From Micromonospora sp. PLK6-60 (GTDB lineage: Bacteria > Actinomycetota > Actinomycetes > Mycobacteriales > Micromonosporaceae), in contig NZ_JAIOAA010000006.1 of assembly GCF_019890675.1 (NCBI RefSeq), positions 310,001 to 374,000 on the forward strand: a stretch of DNA of 64,000 nt, written 5' to 3'. The translations under genes were made by a program, and so were the position numbers. This document shows positions 25,552 to 36,070 of the stretch, one piece after another (the stretch's first letter is position 1; each line of letters opens with the position of its first letter). The notes beneath the pieces were generated by a model. That model ran no database searches. It was not told the DNA's origin and worked only from the letters and a program-made list of their open reading frames with translations.

Positions 25552-28500
25552 TCAGGCGGGCGTGGTGACCGCGATGATCGAACTGAACGCGGAGGCGCCG
25601 ATCGAGTTGACCGCCTGGATCCGGTAGTAGTAGGTGGTGGACCGGGCCCGGCCGGTGTCGCTGTAGGCGCGGGCGGTGCCCGCCAGGTTGAAGCTGGTCA
25701 GGCCGCTGGTGAAGGTGACGTTGGTGGCCCGCTGGAGGGTGAACCCGGTGACCGGGCTGGTCGTGCTCTCCTGCCAGGTGAGGTTCACCGTCGCCGTACC
25801 GCCCGACACCGCAACCGCGGTCCCGGTCAGGTTGGTCGGCACCGCCGGGATACCGGTGACGGCAACCGACGCCGTGTTCGAGTACGGCGACCCGACGCCG
25901 AGATAGACGGTACGCACCCGGTAGTACGTGGTGCCGCCGACCACCGTGCTGTCCGTGTACGAACTGGTGTTGGCCGCGAGCGTGACGGTGGTCAGGCCGG
26001 CGGTGAACGTCGAATTCGTGGCCCGCTGCAGTTCCACGCTGGTGTTGTACGAGCGGTTCGTCCAGCTCAGGCTCACCCGGATCGGTGTCCCGGTGGGCTG
26101 GGTCGCCACCAGGTTGGTCGGCGCGAGCAGGTTCGCCACCGCCGAGGCGACGTTCGACCAGGCGGAGTAGGCGACGGTGTTCTCCCGCCGCACCCGGTAG
26201 TAGTAGGTGACGCCGGGCACCACTGTCGAGTCGGTGTAGGTGTTGGCGGAGGCGCCCAGGGTGAAGGTGGTCAGCCCGGCCGTGAAGGTCGAGTTGGTGG
26301 CGCGTTGCAGGACGACCTGGGTGGCCGCCGGCAGCCCGGTCGGGTTCGTCCAGGCGAGCACGATCGACGGCGGCACCGTCGTCGAACCGGAGTTGGCCGT
26401 CGCGGTCAGGTTGGTCGGCGCGCCGGGCGACACCTGGATGACCATCGGCCGCATCATGTCGTTGTCCTCGTGATCGACCAGGTGGCAGTGCCAGACGTAC
26501 TCCCAGCCGAAGTTGTACGGCTGGTTGGTGACGGTCGCCGGGTCGCCGGTCGTCGGGTCGATCTGGGCGAAGCCGTTGGTGGTGCCCGGCACCTGGGTGG
26601 GGTCGAGCAGCCGCACACTGTCGCCCACCTTGAAGGGCAGCGGGTTGGGGATGGTCGGCCGCATCGCCACGATGCAGTCCTCCAGCGGATTCATCCGCAC
26701 GGTTTCCTTCCACCCCAGCTCGTTGGCGTTCGGCGGTCGGTAGGTGCCGTCCCAGCCGACCCGGTTGATCAGCTGGACGTTGAAGTAGTGGAAGTGGATG
26801 GCGTGGGTGTCGACCCCGTTGTGGGTCACCTTCCAGATCTGGGTGCCGTCGCCGGCCGATCCGACCAGGGTGGCCGGATTGGACATGGTGAGGATCTCGG
26901 TGGGCGGGTTGATGTACGGCAGCGGGATCGTGGTCTGGATGAAGGCGCTCGTCTTCGGGAGTTCCGTGCCCAGCAGGGCGTTCATCCGGCCGTACGTCTG
27001 GTCGAAGTCCTCGACGATCGCCTTGGGCTGCAGCGGCAGGGTGACCGGGGTGGTGCCGCCGAAGGGCGTGAAGGTGATCTCGGTGTCCTCGATCGCGACG
27101 TAGGTGTTCTTCGGCGTGTTGGTGCCGAACGCCTCGTCGTAGGCCTTCTCCGGCACGATCGGCGGCGGCTGGCTCTGTCCGTACGCCTGCGGCAGCCGGG
27201 CCATCAACTGGTCCAGGTGGAACGACTGGGCCGTGCCGACCACCCGGAACTGCATGATGGTCCGGGTGTTCGGGCCGTAGCCGGGCTGGGTGGTCGGGGC
27301 GCCGCCGGACGCGGTCTGGTCGGGGTCGCCGGTGTAGTAGTCGTAGCGGGTGTCGAACCCGGGTATCGGGGCGGGCCCGTCGTTGTAGAGGATGATGTTC
27401 GACCCGGACGGCACCGACGAGAAGTCCACGATCACGTCGGCCCGCTCGGCCGGCCCCATCAGCAGCGAGTGGTCCGAGACGTTGAGCACGGTGATCGACC
27501 GGCGGTCGTACTCGTAGTTGATCGGCTGTGGCGGGATCACCGCGACGCCCGGCAGCAGCCCGCCCTCGTTGCCGATCTGGATCCAGTCCGGCCCCATCGC
27601 GTTCGGGTCCGGGACGCCACCCGCCCGGCCGTCGGTCGGCCAGGTCGGCGGGAGGCCCTGGTCCGGACAGGCCTCGACCATCGGGACCTCCCCGGCGTTG
27701 CCGTCGGCGAGCGTGCCGTTGGGGTTCCACATGGTGCCGTTGGAGGCGGCGTAGTAGAGCTGGAGGTTCAGCGTCCGGTCGTTGCAGGCGTTGAGGATCC
27801 GGAACCGGTACGCCTTCGGCTCGACCTGGAGCGTCGGGTAGGCGCATCCGTTGACCACCGGGGTGTCGAGGAACGCCTCGGGGGTGATGGTCGGCAGCGG
27901 GGTGCCGGGCTGCACCGGCGGCTCCAAGGGCCGGGTCGGGCCGTAGTACGGGTTGGGCACCGGCCCGTTCTGGATGCCGGTGAACGGCGGCCACACCCAG
28001 GGGCCGTAGTCCCAGCGCCCCATCGGGTTGGCGCCCGCGGCGTTGTACGGGTTCTGGTTGGGCATGTAGACGTGCGGCATCCACAGGCTGCCCTTGCCGC
28101 CCCAGTTGGCGGTGTCCCAGGTCGGGTCCTCGGCGGCGAGCTGGGCCGGGTCCGGTACGAAGGTCTTGTCCTGGATGACCAGGGGGATCTCCTCGGCCGG
28201 GATCACCCCGCTGGTGACCAGTTGCTGCTCCACCGGGTCGCGCAACAGCAGGAGGCCGATCTGCCCGCTGTACGGGGTCAGGTGTGTGATGCCCTCGGTG
28301 TGGTCGTGGAACCACATCATCCGGGCGCTCTGCTGCATCGGGAAGTAGAGGGTCACCGCGCCCGGGCCAGGATCTGGCATGACCGTGGTCGGCACGTTGG
28401 CGTAGCTCGCCCCCTGCGGATAGGACGTGACCTCGCCGGCCGGGGTGAACCACTGCAGCGGGGTGCCGTCGCTGATCCACGGCGTCTCCGAGCCGTGCAG

Positions 28501-29097
28501 GTGCATGACCGCCCGGTTCTGCGTGTACAGCTCGGTGGGGCTGAGCGGGCCGGTGCCCGCGCCGCCGATGGTGATGTCCACGGGCAGGAACAGGTTGCCG
28601 GCGGCGCCGGTGGGCAGTTGGTTCACCAGCTTGACGCGGACCGGCCGGTTCCGCTGGGCGACGATCACCGGCCCGAGGTAGTACGGCCGGGCGGGCGGTG
28701 CGATGGTGTTGTGCCCGGACGGGTCGGTGCCGTTGTTGAGCTGCTTGTAGCCGCGGAGCCGGGTCGCCGGCAGGTCCCGACTCACCTGCTGGGTGTACTG
28801 CTGGATGCCGATCTCGTAGTAGTCGCTGCCCGGGTAGGTGATGGTGTCCGGCGTCGCTACCGGAAGGTAGTTGCCCAGGTTGTTGGCCTTGGTCGGCCCG
28901 AGCCCGGGCAGGGTGTCGATAAACTTGCGGATGCCGGTGCCAGGCTGGACGACCCCGCCGACCAGGACCGGCAGCGGGCTGTTGGCGTAGTTCGGGATGG
29001 ACCCGAAGTAGTCGGGTGGGGACGCGGCCAGGGTGGCCGCGTCGGCCGTGGCCTGTTTCGGGATGGCCGCTTCCCTGGTGGTGGCGTCGTCGGACAT
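25552..29097 (-). CDS. Large multicopper oxidase (phenoxazinone synthase/CotA-like) with three FN3 domains
   Basis: An 1181-residue protein. Residues about 1-870 are a multicopper oxidase with all copper motifs: HLHGSETPW, MMWFHDHTEG, THAIHFHYFNV and WHCHLVDHEDNDM, the last giving the type 1 Cys, His and Met ligands. The early segment SDYYEIGIQQYTQQ followed by DLPATRLRGY is typical of the phenoxazinone synthase/CotA subgroup. The last 300 residues are three fibronectin type III domains with almost the same LQRATNSTFTAGLTT core. The N-terminus (MSDDATTREAAIPKQ) has no Sec or Tat signal. Start ATG behind GAGGAGC. It probably oxidises phenolic substrates with oxygen; the FN3 part suggests surface or polymer binding, which sits oddly with no signal peptide. 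Confidence 0.92.
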   Translation of the reverse strand: MSDDATTREAAIPKQATADAATLAASPPDYFGSIPNYANSPLPVLVGGVVQPGTGIRKFIDTLPGLGPTKANNLGNYLPVATPDTITYPGSDYYEIGIQQYTQQVSRDLPATRLRGYKQLNNGTDPSGHNTIAPPARPYYLGPVIVAQRNRPVRVKLVNQLPTGAAGNLFLPVDITIGGAGTGPLSPTELYTQNRAVMHLHGSETPWISDGTPLQWFTPAGEVTSYPQGASYANVPTTVMPDPGPGAVTLYFPMQQSARMMWFHDHTEGITHLTPYSGQIGLLLLRDPVEQQLVTSGVIPAEEIPLVIQDKTFVPDPAQLAAEDPTWDTANWGGKGSLWMPHVYMPNQNPYNAAGANPMGRWDYGPWVWPPFTGIQNGPVPNPYYGPTRPLEPPVQPGTPLPTITPEAFLDTPVVNGCAYPTLQVEPKAYRFRILNACNDRTLNLQLYYAASNGTMWNPNGTLADGNAGEVPMVEACPDQGLPPTWPTDGRAGGVPDPNAMGPDWIQIGNEGGLLPGVAVIPPQPINYEYDRRSITVLNVSDHSLLMGPAERADVIVDFSSVPSGSNIILYNDGPAPIPGFDTRYDYYTGDPDQTASGGAPTTQPGYGPNTRTIMQFRVVGTAQSFHLDQLMARLPQAYGQSQPPPIVPEKAYDEAFGTNTPKNTYVAIEDTEITFTPFGGTTPVTLPLQPKAIVEDFDQTYGRMNALLGTELPKTSAFIQTTIPLPYINPPTEILTMSNPATLVGSAGDGTQIWKVTHNGVDTHAIHFHYFNVQLINRVGWDGTYRPPNANELGWKETVRMNPLEDCIVAMRPTIPNPLPFKVGDSVRLLDPTQVPGTTNGFAQIDPTTGDPATVTNQPYNFGWEYVWHCHLVDHEDNDMMRPMVIQVSPGAPTNLTATANSGSTTVPPSIVLAWTNPTGLPAATQVVLQRATNSTFTAGLTTFTLGASANTYTDSTVVPGVTYYYRVRRENTVAYSAWSNVASAVANLLAPTNLVATQPTGTPIRVSLSWTNRSYNTSVELQRATNSTFTAGLTTVTLAANTSSYTDSTVVGGTTYYRVRTVYLGVGSPYSNTASVAVTGIPAVPTNLTGTAVAVSGGTATVNLTWQESTTSPVTGFTLQRATNVTFTSGLTSFNLAGTARAYSDTGRARSTTYYYRIQAVNSIGASAFSSIIAVTTPA

Positions 29098-29160
29098 GAC
29101 TGCTCCTCCCCGCGTGGGCTGCGGCCTGCCGGCGCTCCCCCCGGGCAGCGCGCCACGCAT

Positions 29161-29181
29161 CTGGTAACTCTTGGTAACCAG
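29161..29181. promoter_or_regulatory. Partial dyad upstream of the multicopper oxidase gene
   Basis: CTGGTAAC and GGTAACCAG occur back to back around TCTT, giving both a GGTAAC direct repeat and CTGGT/ACCAG symmetry. It lies 64 bases upstream of the oxidase start in an AT-richer stretch and is a candidate operator. Confidence 0.35.
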
Positions 29182-29356
29182 ACAACTCCAGAAAGGCCAC
29201 GAGCACCAGGGACCTTCGACCCCTACACCGCAGTTGAGCTGCAGAAATGTCATAACCGTCGAAATGGACAGCAGGCGGAGCGCAACTACCGACGGCGAGG
29301 ATCGCGCCCGCGGGAATCCCGCGCATGAGGAGATGCGCGCGGAAACCGGAGCCGGG

Positions 29357-30319
29357 TCAGGTCAGGGCGGGCTGGTCCGCGGGCTCGTCGGCCGGCCGGG
29401 CGGGCGTGGCGCGCAGTTCGTCCAGCCGGACCAGGGCGACCCCCGCCACGATCAGCACCCCACCGAGCAACTGCACCGCGGTGGGCAGCTCAGCGAGGAA
29501 CAGCCAGGCGATCAGCACCGCGAACATCACCTCGGTCAGCCCGACGAAGGAGGCCAGCCGGGAACCCAGCACCCGGGTCGCGGCGATGCCGGCGAGGTAG
29601 GCGACCACCGCGGCGACGAGCGACAGCCCGGCGATCGGCACCAGCCAGCTGGTGCGCTGACCGGCGAAGGTGACCGTGCCGAACTCGGCCTCCAGCGGCA
29701 GCACCCCGAGCAGCCCGAGCGCCGCCAGCACGGCCGCGCCGACGCCCATGCCGCCACTGGCCATGGTCACCGAGGGCAGTTCCTCGTCGACCCGGCCGGC
29801 GAGGACGAAGTAGCCGGCCAGGCCGACCGCCGCCCCCAGCCCCCACAGCACGCCCACCGGGTCGAGCCGGCCGGCGCCGGTCAGGTCGAGCACGAACGCC
29901 AGCCCGGCCAGGGCAGCCACCGAACCGACCACGGTCAACCGGCGGGGGCGCTGGCCGTGCATCGCCCACATCCAGGCGACCACCAGGATGATGCCCAGGT
30001 ACTCCAGCAGCAGGGCCACGCCGACCGGCAGGTAGCGGACCGCGTTGAAGAAGCACGCCTGGGCGGTGGCCACGCCGAGCAGGCCGAAGACGGTCACCGC
30101 GCCGAGGTTGCGGCGCAGCACGTGCCACCGGCCGCGCAGGGCCAGCGCCGCGGGCACCAGCAGCACCACGGCGGCGATGCCGACCCGGGCGACCACGATC
30201 GCCTCGGCCGACCAGCCGGCGTCGATCAGGGATCGGGCGAACGTGCCGGAGGTCGCGAAGGTGACGGCCGAGAGCAGCGCCAGCAGCAGGCCGGCACCGG
30301 CGGCGGGGCGTGGACGCAT
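29357..30319 (-). CDS. EamA-family (drug/metabolite) transporter
   Basis: A 320-residue inner-membrane transporter with ten hydrophobic segments in two EamA halves. The first half starts at GLLLALLSAVTFATSGTFA and the second at GVLWGLGAAVGLAGYFVLA. Conserved points are GWSAEAIVVARV in the first half and GLTEVMFAVLIAWLFLAELP near the end, the classical DMT signature. The substrate is unknown. The frame opens further upstream, but AAGGAGCGCCC directly before the ATG at 30319 marks the start. It is divergent from the CGNR gene with only 79 bases between starts, so the zinc-finger protein may regulate it. Confidence 0.9.
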   Translation of the reverse strand: MRPRPAAGAGLLLALLSAVTFATSGTFARSLIDAGWSAEAIVVARVGIAAVVLLVPAALALRGRWHVLRRNLGAVTVFGLLGVATAQACFFNAVRYLPVGVALLLEYLGIILVVAWMWAMHGQRPRRLTVVGSVAALAGLAFVLDLTGAGRLDPVGVLWGLGAAVGLAGYFVLAGRVDEELPSVTMASGGMGVGAAVLAALGLLGVLPLEAEFGTVTFAGQRTSWLVPIAGLSLVAAVVAYLAGIAATRVLGSRLASFVGLTEVMFAVLIAWLFLAELPTAVQLLGGVLIVAGVALVRLDELRATPARPADEPADQPALT

Positions 30320-30398
30320 GGGCGCTCCTTGGCGTGGCGTCATGGGCGAACTACTCTTACACCGGTGACACTAGGCCGCCTCTCCGACAGGAGTCAAG

Positions 30399-30944
30399 GT
30401 GCTCTTTGCTCATGACACCGAATGCGGGCTGCTCGCCACCGCCGCGCTCGTGAACACCGACGGGGCGGACGGCGAAGGGCTGCCCGACGTGACCGCCCTG
30501 GACGCCTTCTTCACCGCGTACGGCTGGAGCGGGCGGCACGAGCGCACCGAGGCGGAGCTGCGTGCGGTACGCGCACTGCGCCCCCGGCTCCGCCGCGTCT
30601 GGCACGCCGAAGAGGACGAGACCGTCGAGATCATCAACCGGTTGCTGCGCGACGCCTCCGCGCTACCGCAGCTCATCCGGCACGACGACCATCCCTACCA
30701 CCTGCACGCGGTGCCCCGGGACGCCCCGCTGGCCACCCGGATGGCGGTGGAGGCCGCGATGGCCCTCGCCGACCTGGTCCGCAGCGGCGAGTTGAGCCGG
30801 CTGCGCCGCTGCGCGCACCCCGACTGCGACAACGTGCTTGTCGACCTCTCCAAGAACCGCTCGCGGCGGTTCTGCGAGGCGGGCTGCGGCAACCGCGCGG
30901 CGGTCAGCGCGTATCGGGCTCGGAAGGCCGCCAGTCGCTCCTGA
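30399..30944 (+). CDS. CGNR zinc-finger (ABATE-domain) protein
   Basis: A 181-residue protein of the actinobacterial CGNR family. The N-terminal ABATE-type domain spans about 1-130. The C-terminal zinc finger reads LRRCAHPDCDNVLVDLS and then RRFCEAGCGNRAAVSAYRAR, with four Cys and the CGNR box. These proteins are thought to be DNA-binding regulators. It is divergent from the EamA transporter, as often seen for CGNR regulators and transporters, which supports a regulatory link. Its last 41 bases overlap the 3' end of the opposite GNAT gene. Confidence 0.88.
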   Translation: MLFAHDTECGLLATAALVNTDGADGEGLPDVTALDAFFTAYGWSGRHERTEAELRAVRALRPRLRRVWHAEEDETVEIINRLLRDASALPQLIRHDDHPYHLHAVPRDAPLATRMAVEAAMALADLVRSGELSRLRRCAHPDCDNVLVDLSKNRSRRFCEAGCGNRAAVSAYRARKAASRS

Positions 30945-31476
30945 GCAGCTCGTACTCCACCTCGCCCAGCTCGGTGCCGGGGATCGGGTCGTCGAAGTGG
31001 ACATGGAACGTGCGCACGTGGCGCAGCCCCGCCTTCGCCAGCACCGACCGGGACCGCGCGTTGACCGTCATGGTCTCCGCCCACAGCCGGCGTACGCCGG
31101 CCGTTTCGAAGGCGTGCCGGACCAGCGCCCGCGAGCCCTCGGTGGCCAGGCCCCGCCCCCACGCCGACCGGCGCAGCCGGTAGCCCAGCTCCGCCTCCGC
31201 GCCGTCCTCGGACGGGTCGAGCGCGAACCAGCCGAGGAACTCCCCGGCCGCCCGGTCCTCCGCCGCCCACCGGCCCAGGCCGGGCCGGCGCTCGTACCCG
31301 GCCAGGATCCGCGGCAGCTGCTCGTCGCGGACCCGCTCGCGCGGGGTCGGCGCCCCGCCGGTCAGGAACCGCATGACCTCCGGGTCACCGTCCAGCTCCA
31401 CCAGCCGGTCCACATCGGCGGCGGTGAACCGGCGCAGCCGCAGCCGCGCGGTCTCCAGCAACACGTCCTCGGCCAT
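30904..31476 (-). CDS. GNAT-family N-acetyltransferase (RimJ/RimL-like)
   Basis: A 190-residue acetyltransferase of the RimJ/RimL type. The N-terminal LLETARLRLRRFTAADVDRL is the standard beginning. The acetyl-CoA loop region is LGYRLRRSAWGRGLATEGSR (GRGLATE replacing Q/RxxGxG/A), and TMTVNARSRSVLAKAGLRHV is the conserved helix-turn near the end. The substrate (ribosomal or other protein N-terminus, or a small amine) is not determined. It overlaps the CGNR gene tail-to-tail by 41 bases. Start ATG 31476. Confidence 0.9.
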   Translation of the reverse strand: MAEDVLLETARLRLRRFTAADVDRLVELDGDPEVMRFLTGGAPTPRERVRDEQLPRILAGYERRPGLGRWAAEDRAAGEFLGWFALDPSEDGAEAELGYRLRRSAWGRGLATEGSRALVRHAFETAGVRRLWAETMTVNARSRSVLAKAGLRHVRTFHVHFDDPIPGTELGEVEYELLRSDWRPSEPDTR

Positions 31477-31524
31477 GCGGCGATCATGCCGGCCGCGCCC
31501 CCGGCGGGCGACCGAATAACGGCC

Positions 31525-31580
31525 CATACGGCATGACGGGCCATCTCGGCCCGCTGACAGCACGACATGCCGCAACCCGG
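31525..31580. repeat. CATGCCGCAACCCGG-type repeat words
   Basis: Between the GNAT and fumC genes lie CATACGGCATGACGGGCC and CACGACATGCCGCAACCCGG, the same words as in the arrays at 23.96 and 54.7 kb. They sit within a 167-base gap with no gene. Confidence 0.5.
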
Positions 31581-31643
31581 AGCGCCGCGCCACACCGGCG
31601 AGCGGCTCGGCCGGGGGTAGGCCGGCGAGCGGCCCGGGCGGCG

Positions 31644-33044
31644 TCAGGGATGGGTCATCCGCAGCAGGTCCAGCGCCTCGTCGAGCTGGGTCTCGGTGAG
31701 CCTGCCCGAGTCCACGTGCCCGCGGGCGATCACCACCTCGCGGATGGAGACCTGCTTGGCCAGCGCCTCCTTGGCGATCGACGCGGCCTCGTCATACCCG
31801 AGGTGGCGGTTCAGCGGGGTGACGATCGACGGCGACCCCTCGGCGTACGCCAGGCAGACCTCGGCGTCCGCGACCAGGCCGGCCACCAGGCGGTCGGCGA
31901 ACAGCCGGCTCGACGCGGCCAGCAGTTTGATCGATTCCAGCAGGTTGCGGCCCATCACCGGGAGCATCACGTTCAGCTCGAAGTCCCCCTGCGAGCCGGC
32001 GAAGGCGACCGCGGCGTCGTTGCCGATCACCTGCGCGCACACCTGGCGCACCGCCTCCGCCACCACCGGGTTCACCTTGCCCGGCATGATCGAGGAGCCG
32101 GGCTGGAGGTCGGGGATGCGCAGCTCGCGCAGGCCGGCCCGGGGGCCGGAACCCATCCAGCGGATGTCGTTGGCCATCTTGTACAGCCCGACCGCGATGG
32201 TGCGCAGCTGGCCGGAGGTCTCCACCAGCGCGTCCCGGGCGCCCTGCGCCTCGAAGTGGTTGCGCGCCTCGGTCAACGGCAGTCCGGTGGAGTCGCGCAG
32301 CTTCTCGATCACCTTTGCGGCGAACCCCAGCGGGGTGTTGATGCCGGTGCCCACCGCGGTGCCACCGAGCGGCAGCTCGGCCAGCCGGGGCAACGCCGAC
32401 TCCAGCCGTTCCACGCCGTAGCGGACCTGCGCGGCGTAGCCGCCGAACTCCTGGCCGAGGGTGACCGGGGTGGCGTCCATCAGGTGGGTACGCCCGGCCT
32501 TCACCACCGTCTCGAACTCGGCCGCCTTCTCCTCCAGCGCGCCGGCCAGGTGCTTCAGCGAAGGGATCAGATCCTCCGCCACGAACTGGGTGGCGGCCAG
32601 GTGGATGGAGGACGGGAAGACGTCGTTGCTGGACTGCGAGGCGTTGACGTCGTCGTTCGGGTGCACGTCCCGGCCCAGCTCCCGGCCGGCCAGGGTGGCG
32701 ATGACCTCGTTGGTGTTCATGTTGGACGAGGTGCCCGAGCCGGTCTGGAAGACGTCGATGGGGAACTGGTCGTCGTACCCGCCGTCGGCCACGTGCGCGG
32801 CGGCGGCGGCGATCGCGGCGGCCACCTCCGCGTCGATCACCCCCAGCTCGCCGTTGACCTGCGCCGCCGCCCCCTTGATCTGGGCCAGCGCCTTAATCTG
32901 GGCCGGTTCGATCCCCCGGCCGGAGATCGGGAAGTTCTGCACCGCGCGCTGGGTCTGTGCCCGCCACAGCGCCTCGGCGGGCACCTCCACCTCGCCCATC
33001 GAGTCACGTTCGATCCGGTAGCCGGTCGCCTCTGGAGTCGTCAC
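31644..33044 (-). CDS. fumC: Fumarate hydratase class II
   Basis: A 466-residue fumarase of the aspartase/fumarase superfamily, interconverting fumarate and malate in the citric acid cycle. Evidence: [53 protein letters not shown] and the family signature [12 protein letters not shown] with the catalytic Ser loop. It starts at GTG 33044 ([19 protein letters not shown]), preceded by GGATGG; an ATG at 33053 is possible. A second, unrelated fumarase lies 4.6 kb away (37649-39316). It lies just downstream of the AfsR-like regulator on the same strand, with 44 bases between. Confidence 0.96.
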   Translation of the reverse strand: MTTPEATGYRIERDSMGEVEVPAEALWRAQTQRAVQNFPISGRGIEPAQIKALAQIKGAAAQVNGELGVIDAEVAAAIAAAAAHVADGGYDDQFPIDVFQTGSGTSSNMNTNEVIATLAGRELGRDVHPNDDVNASQSSNDVFPSSIHLAATQFVAEDLIPSLKHLAGALEEKAAEFETVVKAGRTHLMDATPVTLGQEFGGYAAQVRYGVERLESALPRLAELPLGGTAVGTGINTPLGFAAKVIEKLRDSTGLPLTEARNHFEAQGARDALVETSGQLRTIAVGLYKMANDIRWMGSGPRAGLRELRIPDLQPGSSIMPGKVNPVVAEAVRQVCAQVIGNDAAVAFAGSQGDFELNVMLPVMGRNLLESIKLLAASSRLFADRLVAGLVADAEVCLAYAEGSPSIVTPLNRHLGYDEAASIAKEALAKQVSIREVVIARGHVDSGRLTETQLDEALDLLRMTHP

Positions 33045-33088
33045 GCGTACCATCCTGCCCCGCCGCACGCCGGCTCGCAGATGATCGC

Positions 33089-36070
33089 TCAGCCCAGCTC
33101 GACCAGCAGCCGGGCGACCTCCTGCTGGTCCGGCGACTCCATCTGACGCAGCAGGGCCAACGCCCGGATCCAGTGTGCGCGGGCGGCGGCCGGCTCGGCG
33201 TCGCGCAGGCAGCGGGCGATCCCGTCCAGCGCCCGAGCCTGTTCGTAGCGCACGTCCAGCCGGGTGGCGTCGGCGAGCACCCGGCGGTGCAGGTCGAGCG
33301 CCGCCGGGACGTCACCACCCTCGGCGAGCGCGCGGGCCAGCAGGTTCCGCGCCGCGTACTGGCCGGACCGGTCGCCCGCCACGACCATCGCCGCCAGCGC
33401 CTCCCGGTGCAGCAGCGCGGCCCGCTCCGGGCGGCCCGCCGCCCGCTCCATCGCGCCCAGCTCGTTGAGCACCTCGCCCTCACCGAACCGGTTGCCGGTC
33501 TGCCGCTTGAGCCGCAGCGCCGCCCGCAGCAGCCGCCGGGCCGGCCCGAGGTCGCCCATCCGGTGCCGGATCATCCCCAGGTGCCCGAGCGCGTTCGCCA
33601 GTTGGTGGCGGTTGCCGAGCTGCCGGACCAACGCCAGGTGCCGGCGGCCCACCCGCAACGCCTCGTCGTACCGGCCCAGCGCGAGCAGCCCCAGCGTGAG
33701 GTTGTTCAGCAGGCTGCCGAGCGGTTTCAGCTCCGGCAGCCGCCGGACGAGCGGGCCGGCGGCGTCGTAGTACTCCATGCCCCGGCGGTAGTCGCCGTGG
33801 GCCATGTGGGCGGCGCCCAGGTTGCCGAGGATGCTCTGCAGATCGGCCTTCCGATCGAGGCGGCGGTAGATCGCCAGGGACCGCTCCATCAGCCGGATCG
33901 CCTCGGCGAAGTGGGCCAGCCGGAAATGGGCCGAGGCGAGGTAGTTGAGCGTCATCGCCACCGCCTCGTCCTCGCCGGACCCCTCGGCGGCGCGCAGGGC
34001 GACCAGGTGCGTCTCGATCAGCTCGTCGAGGTGCCCGCCGTCGAAGTGGGACTTCCAGCAGGCCCGGGCCAGCTGCCAGCAGTGCCGGGGAAAGCCCTCG
34101 TCGTCGGCCAGCCGCACCAGCGCGGTCAACGCCGCCCGGTTCTCGTCGAACCAGCCCCGCCCCTGATCCACCGTGGCGGCCACCAGGTCGGGACGGAACG
34201 ACACCGGCACCTGGCGCAGGTCACGGCTGCCGGTCAGCTCCAACGTCCGGGCGATCGCGGCGGCCACCTGGAGATGGTGGTCGAGCAGCCGGTGCAGGGC
34301 GGCCTCCCGCTCGCCGGCCCGGTCCGCCTCGGCGACGAGGGTCCGGGCGTACTCGCGGATCAGGTCGTGCAGCCGGTACCGGCCGGGCGTCACCTCCTCC
34401 GCCAGGTGGGCGTCGACCAGCTCCTCCAGCACGTCCTGGGCGTCGGGCAGGGACAGCTCGGCCAGGGCGGCGGCCACCCGGTTGTCGAACCGTACGCCCG
34501 GGTGCAGGCCGAGCAGCCGGAACGCCCGCTGGGCGGCGGGCGACACCTGGGCGTACGAGAGGGCGAACGCCCGGCCGACGGACCGCTCGCCCACCGCGAA
34601 CTCGGCCAGCGGATCCCGCCCGGAGGCCAGCCGCTCGGCCAGGTCGGCGATCCGCCAGTGCGGCCGGTGGGCCAGCCGCGCCCCGGCCAGCCGGATGGCC
34701 AACGGCAGGTGCCCGCAGCGGCGCGCCACCTCGGCCGCGGCGGCGGGCTCGGCGGCCACCCGCTCGGTGCCGGCCACCCGACCGAGCAGCTCGACCGCCT
34801 CGTCGGCGTCGAGCACCGGCAGTGAGGACGGCCGGCCACCGTCCAGCCCGACCAGCCGGCGACGGCTGGTGATCAGGACCAGGTTGTCCGCGCCGTTCGG
34901 CAGCAACGGCGCCACCTGGCCCGTGCTGGCCGCGTTGTCCAGCACCACCAGCGCCCGCCGCCCGGCCAGCTCGGTGCGCCACAGCGCCAGCCGGTCGTCC
35001 ACGTCCAGCGGTATGCGCTCCGCCGACACGCCGAGCTGGCGCAGCAGGGTGGCCACCGCGGCGGCCGGGGTCAGCGGGGTGCGTTCGCTGTGCCCGTGCA
35101 GGTCGACGAAGAGGTGGGCGTCCGGATAGCGGTCGGCCAGGGCGTTGGCGACGTGCACCGCCAGGGTGGTCTTGCCGCTGCCGGCCATCCCGTCGACCAG
35201 ATGGATCCGTACGTCGTCCTTCTCGATCTCCGCGACCAGCCGGGCCAGCGTCTCCTGCCGGCCGGTGAAGTCGCTGATCGCCCGGGGCAGGGCCCGGATC
35301 CGCACGGCCGGCCGGTGGTCACCGGCCGCCGCGGCCAACTCCCCGGCGAGCAACTGCTGGTGCAGCTCCTGGAGCGCGGCGCCCGGCTCGATGCCCAGTT
35401 CCTCGGCGTAGAGCCGCCGGCCCTCCCGGTAGACGGCCAGCGCGTCGGCCTGCCGGCCGACAGCCGCCAGGGCCACCATCAGCTGCCCGCGCAGCCGCTC
35501 GCGCAGCGGGTGCCGTTCGACGCTCTCGGTCAGCTCGTCGATCAGGTCGGGCGCCCGGCCCAGCCGCAGCTCGACGTCGACGCACTCCTCCAGCGCGGTG
35601 AGCCGCTGCTCGTCGAGCGTCTGGGCCCGCCGCCGCACGCTCCGGCTGGCGATGCCGCTGAACGCCCGGCCCCGCCACAGCCCCAGGGCGGCCCGGTAGT
35701 GACGGCGGGCCTCCTCGGCGCGCCCGGCCGCCGCCGCGACGCGGCCGGCCTCCACCCCCCGGTCGAAGACGTCGGCGTCCAGATCGGCCGGATCGATCCG
35801 TACGCCGTAGCCGACCGGGTCGGTGATGATGATGTCGGCGGGCAGGCCCAGGCCGGTGATCCGTTGTCGTAAACGCGACACGCAACTCTGCAGCTGCGCC
35901 CGCGCGGTCGCCGGCGGATGCTCCTCCCAGACCGCGTCGATCAGCTCTTCGACGGGCACCAGCCGGCCCGCCCTGGACAGCAGCATGGCGAGGACGACCC
36001 GGTCCCGACCTGCGGTGACGGTGGCATCGCCGCCACCGATCCGCAACGGCCCAAGGATCCCGAACCGCAT
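33089..36070 (-). CDS. AfsR/SARP-type regulator (BTAD, NB-ARC, TPR)
   Basis: A 993-residue regulator. Residues 1-95 are an OmpR-type winged HTH ([11 protein letters not shown], then [20 protein letters not shown]). The bacterial transcriptional activator domain follows to about 250 ([20 protein letters not shown]). An NB-ARC ATPase has Walker [13 protein letters not shown] and Walker [13 protein letters not shown]. The C-terminal 400 residues are TPR-like repeats ([20 protein letters not shown], then [20 protein letters not shown]). The family controls secondary metabolism and development. The start ATG is preceded by GGGGGGAAG. Nearby targets are unclear; the membrane acyltransferase is divergent from it. 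It is far from the type III PKS genes. Confidence 0.92.
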   Translation of the reverse strand: MRFGILGPLRIGGGDATVTAGRDRVVLAMLLSRAGRLVPVEELIDAVWEEHPPATARAQLQSCVSRLRQRITGLGLPADIIITDPVGYGVRIDPADLDADVFDRGVEAGRVAAAAGRAEEARRHYRAALGLWRGRAFSGIASRSVRRRAQTLDEQRLTALEECVDVELRLGRAPDLIDELTESVERHPLRERLRGQLMVALAAVGRQADALAVYREGRRLYAEELGIEPGAALQELHQQLLAGELAAAAGDHRPAVRIRALPRAISDFTGRQETLARLVAEIEKDDVRIHLVDGMAGSGKTTLAVHVANALADRYPDAHLFVDLHGHSERTPLTPAAAVATLLRQLGVSAERIPLDVDDRLALWRTELAGRRALVVLDNAASTGQVAPLLPNGADNLVLITSRRRLVGLDGGRPSSLPVLDADEAVELLGRVAGTERVAAEPAAAAEVARRCGHLPLAIRLAGARLAHRPHWRIADLAERLASGRDPLAEFAVGERSVGRAFALSYAQVSPAAQRAFRLLGLHPGVRFDNRVAAALAELSLPDAQDVLEELVDAHLAEEVTPGRYRLHDLIREYARTLVAEADRAGEREAALHRLLDHHLQVAAAIARTLELTGSRDLRQVPVSFRPDLVAATVDQGRGWFDENRAALTALVRLADDEGFPRHCWQLARACWKSHFDGGHLDELIETHLVALRAAEGSGEDEAVAMTLNYLASAHFRLAHFAEAIRLMERSLAIYRRLDRKADLQSILGNLGAAHMAHGDYRRGMEYYDAAGPLVRRLPELKPLGSLLNNLTLGLLALGRYDEALRVGRRHLALVRQLGNRHQLANALGHLGMIRHRMGDLGPARRLLRAALRLKRQTGNRFGEGEVLNELGAMERAAGRPERAALLHREALAAMVVAGDRSGQYAARNLLARALAEGGDVPAALDLHRRVLADATRLDVRYEQARALDGIARCLRDAEPAAARAHWIRALALLRQMESPDQQEVARLLVELG

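Noticed and set aside
24391..29328. Plus-strand open frame of 1645 codons across the DUF559 and oxidase genes
   Set aside because: It spans two real genes in other frames and runs through the convergent terminator. The translation is low-complexity with no domain.
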